Numbered from the stretch's first letter, positions 1 to 8,918 are shown. The stretch is DNA of 64,000 nt from Methanomassiliicoccales archaeon (GCA_004377185.1 SOIM01000020.1:1-64000); one strand, 5' to 3'. Numbers and translations are program-made. The notes: a model not told the origin generated them from the sequence alone.

Positions 1-55
1 ACTGGCTAACCCGTTCAAGATGCCACACACTTTAGGGTGTGGTAGTTCACTTGAT
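1..55 (+). mobile_element. Probable right end of an IS200/IS605-type element
   Basis: A 6-bp stem (23-28 paired with 37-42) encloses an eight-base loop containing TTTAGG and is followed directly by AGTTCAC (44-50) and TTGAT (51-55). This order of hairpin with a TTTAG loop, then AGTTCAC, is what I know from the 3' ends of archaeal and bacterial TnpB-carrying IS605-family elements, where it also forms the end of the TnpB guide RNA. TTGAT is the pentamer recognised by ISDra2. No transposase is inside the window; a tnpB would have to lie to the left. The call rests on motif recognition in a short stretch. Confidence 0.4.
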
Positions 56-197
56 GTCCGCATTTCCCGGAGGGTCATGGCTGGTTTTCACCATCACTGT
101 CATCATCACGGGAGTGCTCATGTTTGTTGTATCCGGTCGCTTGGAAGCGATTAGAGACATGCCTCGCCACCGAGGGAAGCCAGTTCCTGATATGTGA
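54..197 (+). CDS. Small single-pass membrane protein (47 aa), hypothetical
   Basis: The ATG at 54 opens a 47-codon frame. Residues 9-26 are strongly hydrophobic (WLVFTITVIITGVLMFVV) and are followed by a basic tail with RLEAIRD and RHRGKP, so the pattern is one membrane helix with a positively charged inside end. No good Shine-Dalgarno site precedes it and the frame begins just where the IS-like right end finishes, so it may be the remnant of a gene interrupted by the element, or a chance frame. Hydrophobicity followed by positive charge is the only support. Confidence 0.35.
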   Translation: MSAFPGGSWLVFTITVIITGVLMFVVSGRLEAIRDMPRHRGKPVPDM

Positions 198-219
198 CCG
201 GTTTTGGTGCGAGAGAAGG

Positions 220-3200
220 TCAGTTCTCAACTCTCCAGGTAGAATCCACGGTTGCATAGATCCAATACCCGTAGCCCGCAGTCATATAATCCCAGTCTGT
301 GAGCTGAGTCAAGTGGTAGGGAGGTGCTAACGGATCATACGCTTCTATTCTCGAAAAGCCTATTCCAAGGAGAGCATCAGCAACCACCCTGTCAACAAAT
401 GACGGATAGCTCACGAGGTTCCAGCCGGTTGACAAGCTAATTGTGACCGAGTTCGGAACCCTTCCCGCCACGGCATATATGCTGTTGGTTGTTACCTCAA
501 CCCAATATGCCATCTCGATAGAAGCCACGAAACTTCCGCCATAGCTCTTGGTGAGGTCCACTTTCACCCATTGTGTTGGGGCGGCCGGGTCATACCGCCA
601 AACCCGGTCGAACGCGACGGTCTGGAGTACCGACTCAATACCATTGTCGGTGACAACTAACGGATTGGATAGGAGGTGAATGCCAGCTGACAAGCTTCTG
701 GCGAACTTGGCGGCGTGGTTGGACGCCCTTCTCGCGTTTCCGTCAGTATCGTTTGCCAGCACAACGTAGAAGTAGCTGTTCGAATCCCCGTTCCCAGCCA
801 AAGAATGAAGGTAGTGGTCAAGACCAGCGGGTGCGGATGATAAGTACTGGTAAGACTCGGCGGTCCTATCATACACATTTCCGTAGTATATGGAGTAATG
901 GTCGACGTCGTTGTCGCCTTGGCCATCATCTCCGGACAGGGTCCAGCTGACGTTCACGTGTTCCAAGGACAACCCCTCAAGACGAGCATCGATATCTACC
1001 GGAGGCAAGGGTGGCGTTATGCTGACGTTCGAGATCTCAACGGTGGGACCCCAATTCCCAGCCTCGTCTCTTCCTCTTAGGTAGAAGTCGTACACACCCG
1101 GTGTCCAACTTGGGACGTCAATGATTATCGTGGAGTCCTCCACTGGGGAGTCAAAAGATCCGTCCGATGGGACCATCACAACTCCGTTTCCGTAGCCAGG
1201 GTCCGAATCGACGAAGTACTCCACGTTGGTAATGTTGCTGTTGCCGGTCGAAACGTCCGTTGTGGTGGCGGAAAGCACAAGCACGGGATCGCCGGCCCCG
1301 TTTTCTCGGGACACCTGTGGGTTGATTGTTGCAGGACCGGTTGTATCACCTGTCAGGGTGTATGTCACCGTCAATCTCGGTGACAAGGGTGAGGCAAAGC
1401 TTGATCCAGCTTCATATCCAGAAACCCAGGCGAAGATTAGACCTTCAAACCAGAAGTCCCTGCTGGTCGGTCCGTTCAATCTGAACGAGATTATGGAATT
1501 GTTGAAATGGTCTCTCAACAGACCATATTGAGACGGTTGGAAATAGAAGTAGTTCCACTCACCCTCAACCAGATCCGAGTTCTCCAGAATGGAGGGTATT
1601 ATCGCATCCACGCCCGCGCCTTCGATATCACTGAAGCTGTGGTTGACCCAGTCAGGATCAGAAGAGGCATTCAGGAGAGTGACATTCCAGTTATAGTCCG
1701 TGTCCCTGTATATCCACCGTCCTCCGTAGAACTGCAAACTGGCATTTGTTATGATGGCGGTGTCAGGAATCGGGCTCACACGAAACTGAGCAGCACCCTT
1801 ATACGTGGTGTGTCTGAAGTTGCTCCAACCTACGATGATTTCAGGGTCTGTGAAGTGATTGCCAGTGGCCTCCTCCTCACGCACCCAACCAACATATCCG
1901 TATTCAGGGACGCTCGATATTCCAGTGAGTGTCATGAAGCTGTATTTTGTCCCACCATTGTCGTCCAGGGCCTGATTACCGGGGCGGTCAGTGGAAGCGA
2001 CCTCGAAGTAGTACTTCGTCCCGGGGCTGAGGTTTGAAAGGAAGATTGAATGAGACTTGACATCCCACATGTCGTATTCCGAGTCACCGAGGGCTGTCGT
2101 CAATCCGTAGTTCGCGAGACTGTCGGCCTCCTCGTTCGTTTCCCAGGTTATCTCCGCGGTGGTGACCGATGGCCTGACCGCCACGTTCTTGATGAGTGGT
2201 GGATACCCGTCAACCGCTGCACTGGTCCATCTCAGCCCTTGTGGGTTATCATCCCAATAAGTCACATTCAGCAGATCGGACTCATAGACAGACAGCATCC
2301 CGCCCACAGGAATAGTTTCTGTAAGAGGGATGGACCCTTTGAACACCCCTTCGTCCGGTCCAACTTCTGTCAAAGTGACCTGTTCACCTGCAGGCTCGGC
2401 CGAGCTTCTTACGTTCACTACCACAGTCTCAGCCACACCTGGATTGGTATTGAGGTCAGTGTCGTAGAGCCTTATCTCCACCACATCCATGGTTCCATAG
2501 TGTGTCTTGTCAAAGGCAATGGCACCCACTCCCGGAGTCAGGATACCTGCTATCTTCGCCAAAGTTGCGATGGACGCGTTCGTGGTCTTCTTCACCAGTT
2601 CGAAGTTCATCTTGTCGACCGTGTCCTGGCCTGAATGGTAGTAGTCGTTGAAGTTCGTCTCGATCGCGAATATGGCAGGATAATCCTCGGCCCAGAAAGA
2701 AGCATGGTCGCTTCCTCCAGCGCCGGGATTTATGCTGGTCACCAAGTTCAGACCTATAGCATAATCTTGATTCGCGTTCCAGAATTCATTCAGCAACCAT
2801 GTAGACTCGAAGTTGCTTACGGCCCGCAACCCCATGAGGTTTCCGGGATCGTAGCCAATCATATCTAGCTGAATCATGCCTCCAACATCCACACCGCTTT
2901 CTGCCGCCCCGTTGGCATAGTATCTACTTCCCAGGAGACCCAACTCTTCTGCGGTCCATGCAGCAAGAACGATTGTGGAGTTGAATTTGTACTTGCTCAG
3001 AACACGTGCGGCCTCCATTGCAGCCACAGTGCCACTACCATCGTCATCCGCACCGGGCGCCCAGGATGTGGGGTTGCTGTTGCTATACGAATCGTAATGC
3101 CCCCCAAGGATATAGATCGTCTTGTTGGCCGGATTGAAGGATGGAAGTGTTGCGATGACATTTCTCACCCATCTTGTTCCGACTTGGAAGTATTGAGATT

Positions 3201-3489
3201 CCACGATTAAGTTCGGGTTCGAGGACAGTTCGTTCACGATATATATGGCAGACTCATTCAGAGTGTTCGAGTAGACGTATCTGGAGCTAAAGTTCTGCAA
3301 GTCATAGTTGTATCTGTAGAGGCTCTGCACGGAAACGTTCTCGAGTATCGAAGCGATTACTGGATCATAACTTGCAACCTTCGGTGGCTGGTCCCCCGAT
3401 GTGGCATTCTCAGTCGCAAGAAGAACCCCCATAGATGTTACCACCATTGCCAAGCTAAGAAAAACGGAAGTGATTCTCGCCCACCTCAT
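220..3489 (-). CDS. Secreted M28-family zinc aminopeptidase with C-terminal beta-rich modules
   Basis: Residues 1-26 form a signal peptide. The M28 peptidase domain spans about 100-320 and all expected metal and catalytic residues are visible: His131 (GGHYDS), Asp148 (GADDDGSG), Glu181/Glu182 (TAEELG), Asp209 (QLDM) and His262 (GGSDHASF). Downstream are a fibronectin-like stretch (about 430-510), a lectin- or DNRLRE-like beta domain (about 560-700), another Ig-like region, and a C-terminal module of about 150 residues containing GWNLVSYPS and GYWIYAT. The same C-terminal module occurs on the M14 carboxypeptidase at 14829-17567. The protein probably trims extracellular peptides. At 1089 residues it is much longer than a bare M28 enzyme. 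Confidence 0.9.
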   Translation of the reverse strand: MRWARITSVFLSLAMVVTSMGVLLATENATSGDQPPKVASYDPVIASILENVSVQSLYRYNYDLQNFSSRYVYSNTLNESAIYIVNELSSNPNLIVESQYFQVGTRWVRNVIATLPSFNPANKTIYILGGHYDSYSNSNPTSWAPGADDDGSGTVAAMEAARVLSKYKFNSTIVLAAWTAEELGLLGSRYYANGAAESGVDVGGMIQLDMIGYDPGNLMGLRAVSNFESTWLLNEFWNANQDYAIGLNLVTSINPGAGGSDHASFWAEDYPAIFAIETNFNDYYHSGQDTVDKMNFELVKKTTNASIATLAKIAGILTPGVGAIAFDKTHYGTMDVVEIRLYDTDLNTNPGVAETVVVNVRSSAEPAGEQVTLTEVGPDEGVFKGSIPLTETIPVGGMLSVYESDLLNVTYWDDNPQGLRWTSAAVDGYPPLIKNVAVRPSVTTAEITWETNEEADSLANYGLTTALGDSEYDMWDVKSHSIFLSNLSPGTKYYFEVASTDRPGNQALDDNGGTKYSFMTLTGISSVPEYGYVGWVREEEATGNHFTDPEIIVGWSNFRHTTYKGAAQFRVSPIPDTAIITNASLQFYGGRWIYRDTDYNWNVTLLNASSDPDWVNHSFSDIEGAGVDAIIPSILENSDLVEGEWNYFYFQPSQYGLLRDHFNNSIISFRLNGPTSRDFWFEGLIFAWVSGYEAGSSFASPLSPRLTVTYTLTGDTTGPATINPQVSRENGAGDPVLVLSATTTDVSTGNSNITNVEYFVDSDPGYGNGVVMVPSDGSFDSPVEDSTIIIDVPSWTPGVYDFYLRGRDEAGNWGPTVEISNVSITPPLPPVDIDARLEGLSLEHVNVSWTLSGDDGQGDNDVDHYSIYYGNVYDRTAESYQYLSSAPAGLDHYLHSLAGNGDSNSYFYVVLANDTDGNARRASNHAAKFARSLSAGIHLLSNPLVVTDNGIESVLQTVAFDRVWRYDPAAPTQWVKVDLTKSYGGSFVASIEMAYWVEVTTNSIYAVAGRVPNSVTISLSTGWNLVSYPSFVDRVVADALLGIGFSRIEAYDPLAPPYHLTQLTDWDYMTAGYGYWIYATVDSTWRVEN

Positions 3490-3537
3490 ATTCCTCGACT
3501 CCAGGATTAGAAATCCAATCTCTTAAATGGTTCTTCA

Positions 3538-3548
3538 TGTATAAAAAC
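3538..3548 (-). promoter_or_regulatory. Probable TATA box of the M28 peptidase gene
   Basis: Read on the minus strand this is GGTTTTTATAC, about 50 bases upstream of the start codon at 3489. It fits an archaeal TATA element, with a transcript start predicted near 3517 and a leader of roughly 30 bases. Confidence 0.45.
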
Positions 3549-3686
3549 CATGGTTCCCTCTTGACAGTTCTCTTATCAAACCTTACGTGTCTTGGCTGAA
3601 CCTGTTATCTCACCAAATGACACACATCGGTTTATGTGATTGGTTTGCACGACTATGTGTAGGTGACTCTGACGGCAACGGCCCGA

Positions 3687-4121
3687 ATGTCCGATGAGAG
3701 AAGATGGTCCAAGAAGGCTGTAATGGACATTCTGTCAGAAATCAGAGATCCGGGTGTGCCCATGTCGATTGTTGAGATGGGCATTGTGAGCGAAGACTGG
3801 ATTCACCTGGATGATGATGTATTCCGGGTGGAGTTCCGTCCGGCTTCCCCTTTTTGTCCCGTGGGCGTTGCACTTGGCGTGATCATCAAATACGCGCTGG
3901 AAGAAAACTTGGACACTGAAGCGAAGGTAAGGGTTCTAAGAGGAAGCCACTTGCAGGAAAGCCTTGTCAACGAACTGCTGGAGAACCGAAAAAGATACCT
4001 GAAGACCTTGAACAGGCTCAAGTCCTCGGGGTTTGTCACCAGGTGCTACTGCAGACCTCTGCATCGGCCAGAATCATCCAATAACAAAGTTTACCTTGCA
4101 GTATCCATTTTCGTTCCCTAG
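3687..4121 (+). CDS. MIP18/DUF59-family protein, probable Fe-S assembly factor
   Basis: The region from about residue 10 to 90 has the MIP18 (DUF59) pattern: VMDILSEIRDPGVPMSIVEMG, then a beta strand, then SPFCPVGVALG with a conserved Cys, then a helix. MIP18 proteins (SufT, Fam96, PaaD relatives) help load iron-sulfur clusters, which suits a window full of Fe-S enzymes. A GTG at 3663 would add eight residues, but the ATG at 3687 gives MSDERRW and is the likelier start. The last 48 bases overlap, tail to tail, the end of the regulator on the other strand, so the final residues may be poorly conserved. Confidence 0.75.
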   Translation: MSDERRWSKKAVMDILSEIRDPGVPMSIVEMGIVSEDWIHLDDDVFRVEFRPASPFCPVGVALGVIIKYALEENLDTEAKVRVLRGSHLQESLVNELLENRKRYLKTLNRLKSSGFVTRCYCRPLHRPESSNNKVYLAVSIFVP

Positions 4122-5273
4122 GCATTTCTTTTTGACTATGCCCATCTTCCCTTTCAGCTTCTTCTCGATTATTGCCCCGACCATCGACTGGACGAAATCG
4201 CAGAAGGGGTCTTCGCCACTCTCCGGTATTACGTTACATCTGATGAAATGAGAGATCTGTATTGTCAGAGGCTTCCTATCGATGATCTTGAGTTCCCCCA
4301 ATGAGTTCTCCTTCCAATACTCTGACATCTCGTTCATCAGCTTCACCGGGCTAACTGACTTGAACTGAGAGGCCAGACCGCTCCCTATCGAACTGGCCAG
4401 TGTTTCGAATACTGGGTTTGTGCGAATGCCCAAGAGGTTGATGTAGGACTTCGCGGAGTCCAAGAGGGGGGTTGTGAGGTCCATGTCTTCGATGTCATAT
4501 CCTCGCTCGAGGATGCTTGCAGTTATGCTCCTCAGAGCTCGCGCAATACCTTCGTCGTCTGTCCAGATCGCAATGTCATCCCCTCTGAGGAAGCTTTCAT
4601 CAGGTGGAATGGGATGGCAGAGCAATGCTTGCTTGGAATCGACCACAAGGAAGTACACGGACAGGTTCATGTCAATGTTCTTGACGTCCGCATATTGGGA
4701 CAGTATCTGAGCATTCTCTCTGTTCGAACTGTCGATTGGAAAGGCATACTTCATATCCACTCCGAGCTTGAACTTCTCTTCGATTGTGGGCAACCTTGAT
4801 CTGACGATCCTGATAGGACTCATGGCAGTGCCAATCGACACTATCTCGGACTCGGACTCCTCGTACATACGGGAAAGCCGCTCTCTGACGTTCCTCCTCC
4901 CATATATGGCCTCGAACCGTCCCGTTTCCTCGACCTCCAGGCCGCCCTTCACAGCGAACTCCTGTTCGAGCTCTTCTTTCTTGCTGACAATCTCGTCCGC
5001 GATCCGCACATGTGATTCAGCGACCTTGTCCAGGTAGTCTGAAATCGGGACGGGTCGGTATTTTATCGGGCTCTCAGGGATTATCTCCACAAGACCTTTC
5101 TCATGGAGCTGGTTCATGGTGGAGTATATCCTCGTTCTTGGTACTCTGGAGATGGAAGGGATTTGGCTCGCTTTTGACACACCTAGGTCCAAAAGGGTGA
5201 GATACACTCTAGCTTGATAGTCGGTGAGACCCAATTCCCTCATCTTCTCGATTCTTGTCTCGTTTATAGGCAA
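4074..5273 (-). CDS. TrmB-family transcriptional regulator with V4R-like C-terminal domain
   Basis: Residues 1-75 form a TrmB-type winged helix (LGLTDYQARVYLTLLDLG, then RTRIYSTMNQLHEKGLVE). The middle (about 120-270) resembles the phospholipase-D-like TrmB sensor region. The last 110 residues look like a V4R/4-vinyl-reductase-type ligand domain, ending in KKCLGNENGYCKVNF with two Cys eight apart as in other V4R tails. TrmB proteins bind promoters in response to small ligands. Its target cannot be read here; it is upstream of tfb on the same strand, separated by 95 bases. V4R is less certain than TrmB. Confidence 0.8.
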   Translation of the reverse strand: MPINETRIEKMRELGLTDYQARVYLTLLDLGVSKASQIPSISRVPRTRIYSTMNQLHEKGLVEIIPESPIKYRPVPISDYLDKVAESHVRIADEIVSKKEELEQEFAVKGGLEVEETGRFEAIYGRRNVRERLSRMYEESESEIVSIGTAMSPIRIVRSRLPTIEEKFKLGVDMKYAFPIDSSNRENAQILSQYADVKNIDMNLSVYFLVVDSKQALLCHPIPPDESFLRGDDIAIWTDDEGIARALRSITASILERGYDIEDMDLTTPLLDSAKSYINLLGIRTNPVFETLASSIGSGLASQFKSVSPVKLMNEMSEYWKENSLGELKIIDRKPLTIQISHFIRCNVIPESGEDPFCDFVQSMVGAIIEKKLKGKMGIVKKKCLGNENGYCKVNFVIG

Positions 5274-5368
5274 ACGCCCACCAGCTCACCATCATGGAGT
5301 GGATAGATAAACCTTGTTATTGGATGATGTTACAGGTCTGGCAGTGCATTTGTTACCAAGAAGAGAAA

Positions 5369-6328
5369 CTATGATGCAGAGGCTCTCCGCTTGCTCGGGA
5401 ATCTCAATTTGAGCTTATCGTTCAAGAACTGGAACCTATTGCGGATGGTCACTTCCGAAACCCCAGCCACTTCTGCGATCAGGCGCTGTGGGCGCTTCTG
5501 ACCACATCTAACCGAAGCAACGTATATTGCGGCCGCCACGGTACCTGAAGGGGCATAGGACGCGGTACCCATAGACTCACTTAACTGTTGCAGTATGCTG
5601 TGGGTTTCCGCCTCTACCTCTGGACCTAGGTCCAACCTGCTGCAGAACCTAGAAACGTATTCCTCAGGTTTGACCAATGGGACCTTGAGCTTGATCTGCC
5701 TCGAAATGGCACTGTAGGCCTTTCTGAGCTTCTTCCTGTCCACGTTCGAGACACGCGACATCTCGTTGAGCGTCCTGGGCACGTTGTTCAACCTGCAAGC
5801 TGCGTAGATGGAAGCTGCCACAACTCCTTCTATGCTTCTGCCCCTGACCATTCCTTTTCTGAGTGCTTTTCTGCATATCAGGGCTGCTTCATCCCTAATT
5901 CGGCGTGGAATCCCCAGGACCGATGACATTCTCTCCAGGACGGTGAGTGCCTGAACCAGACTCCTCTGACCTGGTCGTAGCAGACTGGATTGCCTGTGAA
6001 GCATTCTCATTCTGTTGAACTTGTCTCTCTCCTTGTGTGGAATTGGATTTCCATGAATATCCCTGCCGGTATGGGATATCACTGTGGATAGTCCCAGATC
6101 GTGAGTTCTTTGGTTAAGAGGAGCTCCTGTTCTCGACATCTTGTCACTCTCCTCCATACTGTACGCTCTCCATTCGGGTCCAGTGTCAATCTCTGCTTCA
6201 CTGACCACCAGGCCGCAATTGTCGCAGACTAACTCTCCTCTGTGTTGGTCTCTGAACAGATGTGTGCTGTTGCATTCGGGGCAGATGTCATCTGATACTA
6301 CGTCGACCTTCCTAGCATCGACTCCCAT
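5369..6328 (-). CDS. tfb: Transcription initiation factor IIB (TFB)
   Basis: An N-terminal zinc ribbon (CPECNSTHLF and CDNCGLVV) is followed by the B-finger region (WRAYSMEESDKMSRTGAP) and two cyclin-like repeats, the full layout of archaeal TFB at the usual length near 320 residues. TFB recruits RNA polymerase to TATA-bound TBP. An upstream ATG at 6349 adds seven residues, but AAAGGAGAGG lies just before the internal ATG at 6328, which makes that the better start. With it the overlap with the small ORF upstream shrinks to 17 bases. Confidence 0.95.
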   Translation of the reverse strand: MGVDARKVDVVSDDICPECNSTHLFRDQHRGELVCDNCGLVVSEAEIDTGPEWRAYSMEESDKMSRTGAPLNQRTHDLGLSTVISHTGRDIHGNPIPHKERDKFNRMRMLHRQSSLLRPGQRSLVQALTVLERMSSVLGIPRRIRDEAALICRKALRKGMVRGRSIEGVVAASIYAACRLNNVPRTLNEMSRVSNVDRKKLRKAYSAISRQIKLKVPLVKPEEYVSRFCSRLDLGPEVEAETHSILQQLSESMGTASYAPSGTVAAAIYVASVRCGQKRPQRLIAEVAGVSEVTIRNRFQFLNDKLKLRFPSKRRASAS

Positions 6329-6485
6329 TTTCTTCCTCTCCTTTGTCATGCATTATGAATTCTATCTCTTTGGTGGAAATATATGGTTCTGTGTCACCAA
6401 CTCGAATGACAGTGGTTGATTCTCCAAAGGCCAGTCTTTCTTCCAATCGAGCTTCAGTAACCCCAAGGCCCACCTCATTCTTCAT
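6312..6485 (-). CDS. Small hypothetical protein (57 aa) overlapping the tfb start
   Basis: ATG at 6485 follows GGGGGATG and opens a 57-codon frame with sensible composition (GVTEARLEERLAFGES, then VIRVGDTEPYISTKEIEFI, then an acidic tail). It sits between the IscU-like gene and tfb and runs into the start of tfb in another frame. I do not recognise the family. Translational coupling with tfb is possible. The evidence is a ribosome-binding site, position and protein-like composition only. Confidence 0.45.
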   Translation of the reverse strand: MKNEVGLGVTEARLEERLAFGESTTVIRVGDTEPYISTKEIEFIMHDKGEEENGSRC

Positions 6486-6515
6486 TTTGCATCCCCCAGT
6501 ATGGATTCTCAGCTA

Positions 6516-6881
6516 TTACTGTTTCTTCCTGTAGTTCTCGATCGCCCTGTGCAACCCGTCCGCAGCCAAGTTGCTGCAGTGTTGCTTGATGGGAGGCAGA
6601 CCCTCCAGAGCATCTGAGACGTCCTTCTTGCTGATCTTCAAGGCTTCCTCGAGAGTCTTCCCTTTCGCAAGCTCGCTTATCATTGAAGATGTGGCGATTG
6701 CAGCGGCACAACCCATCGTCTTCCATCCAATGTCTGTGATTACATCATCTTTCACTTTTATGTAGATATGCATGACGTCCCCACAGACCGGGTTGCCAAC
6801 CTCTCCCACCGCGTCCGCATCCTCCAGCTCTCCCATGTTCTTGGGGTTTTGGAAGTGTTCAATAACCTTCTTGGAGTACAT
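6516..6881 (-). CDS. iscU: IscU/NifU-type Fe-S cluster scaffold
   Basis: The sequence begins MYSKKVIEHFQNPKN, the classic IscU start. It keeps the three cluster-binding Cys at 33 (GNPVCGD), 58 (MGCAAAIATS) and 102 (KQHCSNLAADGL), plus Asp35. A GTG at 6890 adds three residues, but the MYS start matches the family. IscU holds nascent [2Fe-2S]/[4Fe-4S] clusters for transfer to apoproteins. No cysteine desulfurase is adjacent. The upstream spacer carries a perfect palindrome (6905-6918). Confidence 0.92.
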   Translation of the reverse strand: MYSKKVIEHFQNPKNMGELEDADAVGEVGNPVCGDVMHIYIKVKDDVITDIGWKTMGCAAAIATSSMISELAKGKTLEEALKISKKDVSDALEGLPPIKQHCSNLAADGLHRAIENYRKKQ

Positions 6882-6904
6882 TTGGACCACTTGCTACCAT
6901 ATCT

Positions 6905-6918
6905 ATGAATGTATTCAT
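6905..6918. promoter_or_regulatory. Palindrome upstream of the iscU-like gene
   Basis: ATGAAT-GT-ATTCAT is a perfect 6+2+6 inverted repeat in the short gap between the Rossmann gene's stop and the iscU-like start, about 24 bases before the ATG. Its place and symmetry suit a dimeric regulator. Confidence 0.35.
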
Positions 6919-6921
6919 GGA

Positions 6922-7266
6922 CTAAAACCTTACGAGTGAGGAGACCGGAATCACAGGAATATGATAGCTAGCTAACTCCTTCTCCATTCCCGCTACGAAC
7001 TGGGTGGCCATTATTGTGTCGTGATGACCCCAATCTTTCGCTTCTCTGCAAAGGAACACTATGTCCGGTTCAGTTTCATCGCAGCAGGTACCAATGTTGA
7101 GGGGGGTCAGATGTTCAAGAATGTCCACCTTCTCAATGATCCCTTGTTGGACAGCTGTGCAATCCTCCCGATAGTCCGCCACTATTATCTCAATTCCAGG
7201 GTTCTTTCTCAATTGCTTTATCACTCTCACTCCCAGCTCACCAGCACCTACTACCAGCGCTTTCAT
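6922..7266 (-). CDS. Small Rossmann-fold (TrkA-N-like) protein, function unknown
   Basis: The 114-residue protein starts MKALVVGAGELG, a GxGxxG dinucleotide loop, followed by the beta-strand and acidic end IIVADYRED expected for NAD binding. There is a CC pair in the middle (IGTCCDETEPD) and a conserved-looking FLCREAKDWGHHD. It matches the size of an isolated TrkA-N/RCK domain without its partner domain. It starts 11 bases after the SLC13-type transporter with GAGGTGA in front, so the two are probably one operon; a regulatory role for the transporter is possible but inferred. Confidence 0.6.
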   Translation of the reverse strand: MKALVVGAGELGVRVIKQLRKNPGIEIIVADYREDCTAVQQGIIEKVDILEHLTPLNIGTCCDETEPDIVFLCREAKDWGHHDTIMATQFVAGMEKELASYHIPVIPVSSLVRF

Positions 7267-7277
7267 TCAGTCACCTC

Positions 7278-8894
7278 TCATACCCATCCTATCTGTACCG
7301 CGAAGAATATCCAAATGGCCACAATGAACACAGACGGTATCGTAATAGCCAATCCGCTCTTGAACATATCCCTCCTCGAGACCATGCCACTACCGTATAT
7401 CAGCGTGGAGGGAGGATGCGAAACCGGAGTGATGAAGGCCATCGCTGCTGCGAAAGCAACTGTAAGCGTAAGGAGCTTCATCACCACCATGTTATCCGGA
7501 GCTATCGAAGAAGCCAAAACTATCATGGAAGGAACGAAGAATGCGACAGTGGCAGTGACGTTCATGAAGTTGCTCAGTGCTACTACCGCGAACGACGCTA
7601 AGATTAGGAAGAGTATTATCATTCCAGCTCGGTAAAGTGGGTCGGCGATCACCTTGATGCTTTCACTTAACCACGCGTTGAATCCCGACGCCTTCAACCC
7701 TGCCCCCAGTGCAAGACCAGCCCCAAGGATCAAGAAGAGACCCCAAGGTATGAGTCTGGCATCCTCCCAGTCCAACGTTCGAGTCATGAATAGGAGTATC
7801 GCAGCAATCACTGAGACAATCGCTGCATTTGCAAAGGCCCCTGGAGACCATGGATATGGCAGGAGAAGTGCAGCGATATCCCCTCCTATAATCCAAAAGA
7901 CTATTGTGCCCACGAGAATAATCAGAACCTTCTTCTCCGCACTCTCCAATCTTCCCATTTTGTCCAGTTCATCCTTGACCCAACTGACATCCAGTTTCTC
8001 CCGGTCCAAAGGGTATAGCTTAACAAGGATCTTCCACGACATGAAGATCAGAAGGATGGAGAGCGGAAGCCCAACCTTCATCCAACTGAGAAATGTCCAA
8101 GCTCCTCCCTGTTCGATTATCCTTTCAGCGATAAAATGAGAGGAAACCGCATTTGCCGAGGTTCCAACAATGGTGGCCATCCCTCCAATGGCTGCCGAGG
8201 CTCCGATACCAAGCAGAAGGACGAGAGCCAGACGTTCGCTACCCTCCTTTGATGCTCCGGATCTGCCCGCTATGCCGATTGCCACAGGAATCAAGAGGGC
8301 CACGGTAGCAGTATTCGAGATCCACATCGAAAGAGTCCCGCACGCCAACATGAGGGCGAGGAGGAGTCTGTTGAAACTCCCCCTGGATTTGGCGACAAGA
8401 AAAAGTGCAAGTCTCTTGTCAAGATGAGTCTTCCGAAATGCCACGGATATGATGATCCCGCCTAGGACAAGGTAGACGACTGGTGCAGCAAAGGGTGCGA
8501 ATGCGGTTGTGGCATCATCCTCTCCCGGGAATATGTCGTAGATCACGAGAAGGACGGGGACCATTAGAGCGGTCACAGGTAGCGGGAGGGATTCGAAGGT
8601 CCACATGATTGCGATGAAGAGGAATATCGCCAACGCGTACCTGGGTTTGTCCTCGAGACCTATCGGAACAAAGGTGACGACAAGGAGAACAACGAGAGGG
8701 ATGAGGAGTTTAATCGTTTTCTTGGTCCAGTATCCCAGTTTCTCGAAGGACTTGATGAGGGCGGGTTTTATGCCCACCACATGCTTCGCCACATATCTCG
8801 TTGCCCTGACTACCCTTAGCTCCCTCTCCTTCTTGTCTTTGGCAGCACGTCGGTGCCACGGGCTTCTGTATCTCTTCCCCTTGGCGTCGCTCAT
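7278..8894 (-). CDS. DASS/SLC13-family sodium-dependent anion transporter
   Basis: About 12 hydrophobic helices cover the protein, and both SNT-type signature motifs are present: MWISNTATVALLIP in the first half and LSNFMNVTATVAFFVP in the second. DASS transporters move dicarboxylates, citrate, phosphate or sulfate with Na+. The neighbouring carbon-acid genes make di- or tricarboxylates attractive substrates, but that is inference. The start is placed at 8894 (MSDAKGKR) because a TATA box ends about 25 bases upstream, which would give a leaderless transcript; the GTG at 8912 lies too near that box. Confidence 0.88.
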   Translation of the reverse strand: MSDAKGKRYRSPWHRRAAKDKKERELRVVRATRYVAKHVVGIKPALIKSFEKLGYWTKKTIKLLIPLVVLLVVTFVPIGLEDKPRYALAIFLFIAIMWTFESLPLPVTALMVPVLLVIYDIFPGEDDATTAFAPFAAPVVYLVLGGIIISVAFRKTHLDKRLALFLVAKSRGSFNRLLLALMLACGTLSMWISNTATVALLIPVAIGIAGRSGASKEGSERLALVLLLGIGASAAIGGMATIVGTSANAVSSHFIAERIIEQGGAWTFLSWMKVGLPLSILLIFMSWKILVKLYPLDREKLDVSWVKDELDKMGRLESAEKKVLIILVGTIVFWIIGGDIAALLLPYPWSPGAFANAAIVSVIAAILLFMTRTLDWEDARLIPWGLFLILGAGLALGAGLKASGFNAWLSESIKVIADPLYRAGMIILFLILASFAVVALSNFMNVTATVAFFVPSMIVLASSIAPDNMVVMKLLTLTVAFAAAMAFITPVSHPPSTLIYGSGMVSRRDMFKSGLAITIPSVFIVAIWIFFAVQIGWV

Positions 8895-8918
8895 TTGGAG
8901 GTGGATAACCACCCTCTT

